Source: Strongylocentrotus droebachiensis (lineage: Eukaryota; Echinodermata; Echinoidea; Camarodonta; Strongylocentrotidae). From it: 64,000 nucleotides of DNA. The notes below the pieces were generated by a model, which saw nothing but the letters and a program-made list of their open reading frames with translations, had not been told where the DNA came from and ran no database searches. This document shows positions 57,601 to 64,000 of this stretch, one piece after another. The translations under genes and the position numbers were made by a program. The stretch is from assembly GCA_035222895.1 (NCBI GenBank), contig JAVYIG010000413.1, positions 405,501-469,500 of the forward strand, read 5' to 3'. How positions within the stretch are numbered: position 1 is the stretch's first letter; every line of letters starts with the position of its first letter.

Positions 57601-60600
57601 TTTAAAAAACTGTTTGGCTTTTTCATTCATTTCATTTTTATTTTTTTCATCAGACAGATTCATTACATATATCTCGTTACTGGTAAAATACTAAATTTAA
57701 GGGGGATCTACCAAGTGTTGATCTTTTTAAGAGATTTATAAAGAAACAAAAAGATATTGAATATTTCTCAGCGAAAAAAAGAAACAAGCTTGTTTCGCAT
57801 TTTAAGAAATGGCGATTTGACTTATGATACCCATGTTGATTTAACTTTTATTCCTGTGCCTCCTCACTCCGCTTTATGCACTGTAGTTCAAATTATGATT
57901 TCTATGTGGACAGTGTATACAAAGTATCCCTCAGGTGCGCATACACAATGCATGATGCCTTTTCACCTTGATTCCACAGAAACTGACGGTGTGGTTACAT
58001 TACTTATATCAACTACCGTTTTGCAGTTTAGAAAGATTTTTTTTTTTTTTTTTTGTGTAGAGAATCTTAAAAAAATTAAAACTACTTATAAGACCATATT
58101 CGTGTGAGCCAGTGATGCATCTTTTGGGTAAATTCAAGGTCTTTTTTTTCTTCTTTTGTTACTGTAAAAGTTTTATATAATTTTCTTGTCCTTTCATTTT
58201 TGTTATTATCATTATTATTATTATTATTATTACTATTATTATTATAGTTACTATCATTATTATCATTATTATCATTATTATATTAATGTTATGTTTTGGG
58301 ATATATGTGAATTTGTATTTATACATATTGTTTTTTTGTGTGTTTATATGATTGAAAATTTAATAAACACACATATATTTAAAAAAAAACTGATTGGTAC
58401 ACGTCTGTAAAAACCTAACTACACACACAAATACACTGGGTCAAAAGGGATAAAAAAATGTAAGTAAAAAACCGAGTAAGCATCAATCTTATCTAGGGCC
58501 TCTCGTGCCCGTACTAGAGTTGATAAAGTAATTCATCAAATTACCTCAATGCTTCTATCAATATTACGTCCAAGACCTCATGAGATGTGAAAAGTGAATG
58601 AGAGAAAGAGAGAGGGAGAGGAAGGGAAAGGGGTAATCCTAGGAAGAACTTACGATACCCGTTTTCACATTGTCCAAGTTAAATGTCTCTTTAATTTCGG
58701 CTCCATTGATCTTGCCTAGTTTGCGCATGACATTCGTTGCTTCCCTGACACGGCCCTTTGACAACAACCAACGTGGAGATTCTGGAGCCAGCCTTTTCAA
58801 AAGATAGAAGGAATTTTTCGATACAAGTTTAAAAGAGCAAATACCCCCCCCCCCCTCCCAAGAGAAAAAGAGCATAAACAGAAGAGAAAGTACCCCCCCC
58901 CCCCCCCCCCTCCGCCACCAAAAGTAAAGACAATAAACAACGGGGAAAAAAACTATATATTTATTTATTTCTGTTATTTAGACAGGGTGACTCATTAACA
59001 CCAATAATGGTGGTCTTCCATGAGGCCCTGTTAAACATAATAAGAACAATAGTTTAAAAAATTACAATAATGATAACTAAATAATGAACATAAACTCATA
59101 ACAGCAACAAAAAATAAATAAGAACATGTATAAACATAATATAAACAAAGTATTTGGTATCCTCGTAATTAATGAATGGTTTATTTGTTTTGTTTTGCTT
59201 TGCTTTTTTGTTCAAGAAAACGTTGTTGCATATTTATAATATCTTAATATATAGTATAGAGAGTAATAAGTTTTTTAATCCGATGAAAAGTAACTATTAG
59301 CATATTTAGGTATATATAGCACCAGCTTTCGGTCTTGAATGTGTGGATTTCTCGGTGACAGAATTTGTTAATATTTTTTTCATGAAGGTTGGTTTGAAAA
59401 ATATGAAACAAATATATCTTGCACTATTTCGAGCCACTAGTGAATTACGGATTCCTCGGCGACAGAAATAGTGCTATTCCTGCCACCTCGATCCATAATT
59501 TCAACTAGAGCCTCTCAGTGCATGGTATATTTCTTTAATATGTTGTCTTACAGGTATATGACGAGCAGAGTAGCAGGTAGTAAGGAGACAATCAGCTGTA
59601 GATGACGCCAGTTCCTGACGTAGAATGCTAGCAGGGATAATGCCATGTAGCCTACTGCAAAGTAAATCCATATCACAGTACCAGCAATGGCTCGCTTAGA
59701 AGGTCCGATCAATTCATTTGCTAAAAGTAATTGAACAAAGAGATGAGTAGATTTATTGTAGGTCCATAATCATATTTCCTCTACTATTGTTAAAGATCAC
59801 AGCAGACACGCTACAACTCTGCCGTTCATATTCTAGTAAAAGTAGTAAAAGTTGCACTTTTTCTCCCCCCCCCCCCCCCACCCCCAAAACACTACTGCTA
59901 CTACTACAACTACAACTACTGGGAATTGTGCGTATGCACGTATAGGTCTACGATGTTTTTATTTTCTTCAATTGCATGAAACAAAATCAGCAGTGAAGCT
60001 CCAAACAATGAAGAACAAAACACTAGTAGTAGTAGCAGGGGCGGCCGAGCGACTTCCAAAGTGGGGGAGGGGGGCACCAACTAAAAAGGGCACTCTCTGG
60101 AGAAAAAAGAGCACCTGCAAAGAGAAATTTCAAAGCGAAAATATAAAATTTTGTTTAGACATTGGTATATACCCCTACGTTGATTTATTGTTTGTTTCTC
60201 TTTATACATCATACAAGATATTGCTTAAGCATCACAATTTGCAGTTAGGTGTGACGGTCTGAATATTCATTTAAGAGCGAGCGAAGCGACCGAGGAAAAT
60301 TGTAGATTTGTGAGGTCTCAGTGCAAAAAATTACATCTTATAAAGAGGAAAAAAACTAAATCATGATGCACATTCTCATGATGGAAGACTGAATAGACCT
60401 TTGATAAGTAACATATTTATATAATAATAAATGCGAGCATAATGAGCGAACTTTAGGAGAAGAAAGAAAAGGAAAGGCATTTTACAAAGTAACAGAGGAA
60501 TTTTTCCTATGTAGTTAAAGGGGCACTTTTGGGGTACTTGAAAAAGTGGGGGGGGCACTGTAGGTCCGCCTCTGACTGTAGTAGTAGAAGTAGTAGTATT

Positions 60601-60915
60601 TACACATATTTTGGGAATTCTATTACTGCTGCTTTTACTTCTGTCGTGATACAATTTTCGTTTTTTTACTTCATAATCAACCTTTTTCTATCACTTTGAG
60701 ACTCTCGGATTTTTTTAACGACGTAATTTCATAACCAGTTCTCAATGTTTGATACCTTACCAAGTACGAAGGTTGATTGGAACATTCCAACCGTAAATGC
60801 CCCTGTGATCATTCTAAGTACTATGAACATCCAGATGTTGACGGAGAAAGCCACGGCTGTTCCGCTAACTACAACGACAGACAGGCACATGAACAGGGTC
60901 CGATGACGACCAAAT
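51413..60915 (-). CDS. SLC22-type organic ion transporter, 3' seven exons
   Basis: Seven minus-strand exons (60761-60915, 59552-59720, 58654-58792, 57174-57262, 56015-56223, 53131-53239, 51413-51635) join in frame through GT-AG introns. They give about 364 residues. The order of motifs is that of the SLC22 branch of the major facilitator superfamily: RFGRHR after TM2, ELIGPSKRA at TM5, PESPRWLLSKGR before the central loop, SPRLRLYTLNL before TM7, EKWGRRP between TM8 and TM9, GKFAITASF and YLHACEIIPTPVRN in TM10-11, and LPETRGKKIPET at the C-terminus. SLC22 proteins move organic cations, anions or carnitine across the plasma membrane; the subtype cannot be set here. Family members are about 550 residues, so roughly 190 N-terminal residues are missing and probably lie right of the window. 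No stop or frameshift interrupts the chain. Confidence 0.93.
52075..52160. repeat. AC, GC and TA microsatellites
   Basis: (AC)n, (GC)n and (TA)n runs abutting the left end of the palindromic element in the last intron. Confidence 0.93.
52162..53026. mobile_element. Near-complete palindromic Tc1/mariner-type element
   Basis: The termini CAGTGCGTCCCAGAAAAAAC and its complement are flanked by TA (52160-52161 and 53027-53028). The two arms of about 400 bp pair almost throughout, leaving only a short centre near 52560-52620, itself a hairpin (AACTCCGTTTCGTTGACAAT and its complement). Total 865 bp. There is no transposase. It lies in the intron between the last two transporter exons, 105 bp from exon f. 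Confidence 0.88.
53033..53085. repeat. GT microsatellite
   Basis: (GT)n run between the palindromic element and transporter exon f. Confidence 0.95.
53131..53239 (-). CDS. SLC22-like exon f (TM10-TM11)
   Basis: 109 bp, acceptor GGTCTCTTGACAG, donor GTAATA. It encodes FGIGRAAVAMIGKF through CEIIPTPV. The GKF and E..PT.VR residues are family-conserved. Confidence 0.92.
53366..54658. mobile_element. 1.3-kb TTAA-flanked non-autonomous element
   Basis: The ends AGAGATGGTTTATTGA and TCAATGATCCATCTCT are inverted with few mismatches. TTAA lies outside both (53362-53365 and 54659-54662). It occupies a large part of the intron between exons e and f. The frame at 54265-54447 is not transposase-like. 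TTAA targets point to a piggyBac or Kolobok source. Confidence 0.78.
55565..55670. repeat. TA and CT microsatellites
   Basis: ATATAT and CTCTCT runs in the intron between exons e and f. Confidence 0.93.
56015..56223 (-). CDS. SLC22-like exon e (TM7-TM9)
   Basis: 209 bp, acceptor TTTTCTCCCCCAG, donor GTAAGT. It encodes SVNMVVYYGITMSTGSLG through CGAAILATSFI, including EIPADL and EKWGRRP, the second MFS motif. Confidence 0.93.
56230..56430. repeat. AAT/ATA-rich tract
   Basis: AATAATAAT and ATAATAATA clusters in the intron between exons d and e. The rest of this intron (56431-57173) holds CA repeats near 56872-56905 and a G-run at 56987-57002, and no gene. Confidence 0.8.
57174..57262 (-). CDS. 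SLC22-like exon d (loop to TM7)
   Basis: 89 bp, acceptor TTTTTCAAGTAG, donor GTAAGT. It encodes KVEGGGNLGVIELLRSPRLR and LYTLNLMFQ. It follows exon c in phase 0 and joins exon e with a split Leu codon. Confidence 0.9.
57304..57575 (+). mobile_element. tRNA-derived SINE
   Basis: An A-box-like GAGTTGGTCTAGCGGCAG (57316-57333) and a B-box GGTTCGAAAC (57371-57380) sit about 40 bp apart, as in a tRNA promoter. They are followed by a tRNA-unrelated body containing GGTGACGTTAAATG, a phrase of the kind conserved in several metazoan SINE groups, and by an A-rich end (57559-57572). It is antisense to the transporter, in the intron between exons c and d. Confidence 0.75.
57576..58653. other. Intron c-d remainder, ATT microsatellite, no gene
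   Basis: Contains an ATT/ATC microsatellite at 58200-58285 and an AG tract at 58600-58630. The 116-codon plus frame at 57757-58107 has no family features and crosses a poly-T run. Confidence 0.5.
58654..58792 (-). CDS. SLC22-like exon c (PESPRWL loop)
   Basis: 139 bp, acceptor CTTTTGAAAAG, donor GTAAGT. It encodes LAPESPRWLLSKGR and a charged cytoplasmic loop ending NVKTGI. The PESPRWL motif is diagnostic of this transporter group. Confidence 0.93.
58840..58915. repeat. C-homopolymer runs
   Basis: Two poly-C tracts of more than ten bases in the intron between exons b and c. Confidence 0.9.
58965..59120 (-). mobile_element. CR1-like LINE 3' end
   Basis: On minus the sequence runs through AGGGCCTCATGGAAGACCAC and GTGTTAATGAGTCACCCTGT, then ends AAATAAATAAA. 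This 3' end style is common to CR1-like elements. No coding part is present. Confidence 0.6.
59552..59720 (-). CDS. SLC22-like exon b (TM5-TM6)
   Basis: 169 bp, acceptor TTACTTTTAG, donor GTAAGA. It encodes NELIGPSKRAIAG through LLPATLLVIY. GPSKRAIAG is the conserved TM5 entry of SLC22 proteins. Confidence 0.92.
60036..60574. mobile_element. MITE with CAGGGGCGG ends, hAT-like
   Basis: The ends CAGGGGCGGCCGAG and GGTCCGCCTCTG are inverted, with subterminal AAGTGGGGGAGGGGGGCAC and AAAGTGGGGGGGGCACTG in direct orientation. The flanks are GTAGTA-type repeats, so the target duplication cannot be fixed. It lies in the intron between exons a and b. Confidence 0.55.
60761..60915 (-). CDS. SLC22-like exon a (TM3-TM4)
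   Basis: 155 bp, acceptor TTTTTTCTCAAG, donor GTAAGG. It encodes FGRHRTLFM through FQSTFVL, with the MFS motif between TM2 and TM3 and LRMITGAF in TM4. Its first base completes an Arg codon begun in an unseen upstream exon. Confidence 0.92.
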
Positions 60916-61503
60916 CTTGAGAAAAAATTATCAGAAAAGATAACAAATATACAAATCAGTCTTATGATAGATCGAGTCTGGGACTCTGCCTGTCGGGGTG
61001 AATATCGAATAGCCGATAAACGGCTTTCTTGAGTTCTGAGGGAGGTAAGTGGTGTAGATAGGCTTAACCTTTTTCATCTCCTTACTAGGTAACACATCGT
61101 ACGATTTACGTTACATGAGAATACAATTTCGTTCTCCAAATGGCTCGCTTATAAACTTTGATTGCACATTGAAAATTGGTGTTTATTTTGTTCATGAAAT
61201 CTTAGATGTGTAAGATTTGCGTACATTTTTTTGTTGATTATGTAACATCAATATTTACCTTCATATGTTGCCTAGAAACATCATTGTCATTTAATTTAGT
61301 TGTCATTATTTATGTCTTTAGGTAGACAACATTTTGAAACGGAAATGATGAAATTGACTCAAATTTTCAGGATATTTTAACCTAAATGAACGATGTAGAA
61401 TATAGTCTTCATAAACATTCATGAGCTTGTAAGTGTATGCTCAAATTATGCAGGGCGCTTCACTTAAACATTAAACTTAAAAATACGCTAACCATACCTC
61501 TGT
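60916..61503. other. No further exon recognised
   Basis: Intron-like sequence upstream of exon a. I searched for an SLC22 exon carrying the TM2 segment and found none. Confidence 0.4.
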
Positions 61504-61507
61504 TTAA

Positions 61508-62391
61508 TACCCCCACCACATACACGGATTTTTCTTACGAGTCCTTACGGATCGCCATCTCGTATTCAATCGCAAGCATCCTTAAATAACTCCCTGGTAT
61601 CCGTAAACAACTCGTCACAGCTCGCAACAATTCGCAGACACTCTAAAGGATCCGTGAAAGGAGAGGCAAATTTTTTGGTATGTCAAAAATCTTCTTCCGA
61701 TTATATATAGCTCGTAACAATCCGTAAATATCGTAAACCACTCGCAACAACACATACACCATCCGTAAACTGCTCACATGAATCCATAAATGACTCGTAA
61801 CAATTTGTTTAAACGATTTGTTACGGTTAGTTTAAGATTTGTTTAAGGATTATTACGGATCATTACGAGTGCTAACGTGTTGTTTACGATTTCATTCGGG
61901 TCGTGTGATGGCTTTACGGATTGTTACGAGTTATTACGAGCACTTTACGTGTAGTTATGAGTACTTTACGAATAGATACATATCCTTTACCTATTCTTAC
62001 GTATATTGTTAACGATTTGGGGAAGGGTACAAAAGCTGCAAATTTGAACACTTCATTTTCAGTTGTTATTTTTTGGCTAAAAATCGAAACGACTCGTAAA
62101 TACTCGTAACTAACTCGTAACTATTCGTAACAACACGTAAACAGGTCGTAACTAACACGTAAGTTGCTCGTAGTTATCCGTGACAAGTCGAAACAAATCA
62201 TGGAATTTTGCCGTAGTTATATCGTAATAACTCCTAATAATCCGTAATAAACCGTAAATAGCTCGTAATAGCTCGTAACAACTCCTAAATCGGTCGTGAA
62301 AGTGGCCAAATCATAAGGATCCGTGAGAGATCCGTGAATTTGTGCGATCCGTAAGGACTCGTAAGAAAAATCTGTGTATGTGAAGGAGGTA
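61508..62391. mobile_element. TTAA-flanked, word-tiled MITE (CGTAA words)
   Basis: The ends start TACCCCCACCACATACAC and its near-complement. The inner arms share GATTTTTCTTACGAGTCCTT and continue to GGATCG. TTAA lies on both sides (61504-61507 and 62392-62395). The interior is tiled by CGTAAC, CCGTAA, TTACGAG and TTACGGA dozens of times in both orientations. No ORF. Confidence 0.8.
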
Positions 62392-62395
62392 TTAA

Positions 62396-62854
62396 GTAAA
62401 CCATCCAATATTTGATAGATACACCAATATCAAAGTACCATAAACTATTTCTTCAGTTTTTTTACTCTAAAACTAAAAGTCAAGGATACTTTAATGATTA
62501 ACTAGCATGTATTATCCTGATTCAATTAGGTAAACCAGTCGATTTTTACACCATTGATCAATGCTTTGCATGTCCCCACAAATTCCCTCTACATATGGAA
62601 ACGTTTGCTTGTATTTGTCTCATAAAAGAATTTGACCACGAACTGACTCCCACACGGTGTTGAGTGCTCAGGGGTCACAGGCCACTGGCTTCATCGGGCA
62701 GGTAGTTCCATTATGTGAAAGGGTAAATTAACTATTACAAAATTAGGGGACACATTACATTGTACAATAGGGACACACATTGTTTTTATTGTGCAGAACA
62801 TACTCTTTTATTGACTTACTTATTGCATGAAACTATAAAACCAAAATGCATTTT
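62396..62854. other. No gene recognised
   Basis: Mixed sequence. No transporter exon was seen. Confidence 0.4.
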
Positions 62855-63600
62855 GCGTTTATTTATTTATTTATTTATTTATTCATGTTTTCTTTATAAA
62901 AGCAGGGTAGTCCCATTCAAGCCGCAAGGCCTGCTTTACAAGGGAGCCCTGCTGTAACAAACAATAATTACATTTCAAATATCTTACAAATGAATACACA
63001 TAAAAATACACAAAATATACAATAAAAAAACAAAACATAATATAAACAAACTATTAAACATTTCATACAAATATATAGGAAATTAGATGAAAATGGAAGA
63101 GGAGAGAGAGTAAACGATAGAGAGAAAGAGAGAGAGGATGGTAGGAATACATCATGATCGCAAAATTAACTCACTTGAATTTCACGGAGATTTCGTTTAA
63201 AAATGGGTAGTGAGGCGGAACATTTGGTAATTATGGGTAGTGAGTTGAATAGCTTTGCTGCTGTGTACGAAAAGGTCTGTTTTTTAAAATCGGTTCTGGG
63301 TTTGGCAAGATACAATTGATGCATTGAAACTGATGCGTTCTGGCAATTGGAGTACAAAGAATGATAGCAGGTGAATGAAATGCTTCAACAGCAACACAAA
63401 CACCTGGGAAGCTAGGAAGCATCCATAATGTGAATAATTTAGTTGATAAACGACTCCGCATGTGGACGTTTGTTGGAACAGAAAGCAGTGGATTCTTAAC
63501 AACACGAACCCATTTAACAGAATGTCGGAACGCAAATTAAATTTGGCGCGGTTGGAAAATGCATCTTTCTACCCTGCGACTTTAATGGTACGATCCAGTA
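62855..63600 (-). mobile_element. LINE 3' part with (AAAT)n tail
   Basis: On minus the protein end is readable in two frames: MRSRLSTKLFTLW, then LAKPRTDFKKQTFSYTAAKL and FNSLP, and a final FKRNLREIQVS stop. This is the conserved C-terminus of CR1/Rex-type LINE ORF2. After about 250 bp of untranslated sequence (CAAGGCxTGCGG style) it ends in TAAATAAATAAATAAA at 62857-62886. It is 5'-truncated with at least one frameshift. Confidence 0.8.
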
Positions 63601-64000
63601 AATTAAAACTGTAAAATGGCTCTTATTTAAAAATTACTCATTAAATAAAACCCAAAACTTCAGTGATATCAGAAAAAATATGTTATATCTTACTAATAAT
63701 TAAAAAAAGATGTATAAACATTGTGAAAGTGTCGCATTTTACGATAAAAGACACCGATTTAGCGAAGATGACGTCATTAGTGCGCTTGTATCAGGGAATT
63801 CAATGTCAAAAGGTCAATTCAGACGCTGATAAGTTATTGGTCGAGCCTTTTTGTTTCCTTTATTCCGACAAAATTATACAATCAATCAAAACAAGTTTGA
63901 TACCAGAAGAAAGCTAACGATTAGTATTTTCATTTACCGCTTGCCCCAAAGTCTCTTGACCACAGTGAAACGAGTGAGAGCTTGCGAGAGCGGCCAAAGT
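63601..64000. other. Right edge, no gene recognised
   Basis: A minus-strand open stretch at 63942-64000 ends in a donor-like GGTAAATG, but its peptide is not transporter-like. Left uncalled. Confidence 0.4.

Noticed and set aside
57757-58107. 116-codon plus-strand frame in a transporter intron
   Set aside because: No family features, crosses a poly-T run, and lies antisense inside an intron.
63942-64000. Possible upstream transporter exon at the right edge
   Set aside because: A donor-like site exists, but no frame gives the expected TM2 segment.
1-64000. Polinton, capsid, envelope or toxin genes
   Set aside because: None of the frames resembles a Polinton polymerase, packaging ATPase, capsid, envelope or toxin protein.

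Overview
The window reads as nuclear DNA of an animal. Coding stretches are short and split by GT-AG introns, the background is AT-rich, and microsatellites, LINE fragments, a tRNA-derived SINE and many terminal-inverted-repeat elements fill most of the space. The element styles and the rhodopsin-type receptor genes suggest a marine invertebrate deuterostome, a sea urchin being my best guess. The sequence alone does not prove that, and no species is claimed.

Four host loci can be supported. (1) An intronless rhodopsin-family GPCR at 15182-16261 (+). (2) A two-exon rhodopsin-family GPCR at 22646-25178 (+), whose 1.57 kb phase-0 intron falls between TM2 and TM3 and carries an antisense LINE fragment. 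(3) A very small secreted-peptide gene at 40197-40313 (-). (4) Seven consecutive exons of an SLC22-type organic ion transporter on the minus strand (60915 down to 51413). All six exon joins keep the frame and give about 364 residues. The first part of the protein (TM1 and the large extracellular loop) is not found and probably lies beyond the right edge. Two single-exon candidates on the minus strand (29665-29854 and 44831-44932) and one weak coding trace (48543-48665) are also listed.

Layout: 1-2.4 kb, GAT/GGT minisatellites with a small MITE; 2.5-4.1 kb, L1-like LINE; 5.1-5.9 kb, TTAA-flanked MITE; 7.29-14.25 kb, a fossil LTR retrotransposon with GTAT target duplications, holding two copies of a purine-rich foldback family; 15-16 kb, GPCR 1; 17-22 kb, LINEs and nested short elements; 22.6-25.2 kb, GPCR 2; 26-40 kb, tandem arrays and foldbacks, including two arrays of a 36-bp palindrome-bearing unit; 40.2 kb, peptide gene; 41-50 kb, MITEs and LINE remnants; 51.4-60.9 kb, transporter with repeat-laden introns; 61.5-63.6 kb, another TTAA element and a LINE 3' end.

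No operon-like cooperation between the genes is visible. The most notable structure is the repeat landscape. There are five TTAA-flanked non-autonomous elements, two near-complete palindromic elements, and a group of at least five short elements whose interiors are tiled by one element-specific short word in both orientations. I saw no Polinton, capsid or envelope gene and no CRISPR array.
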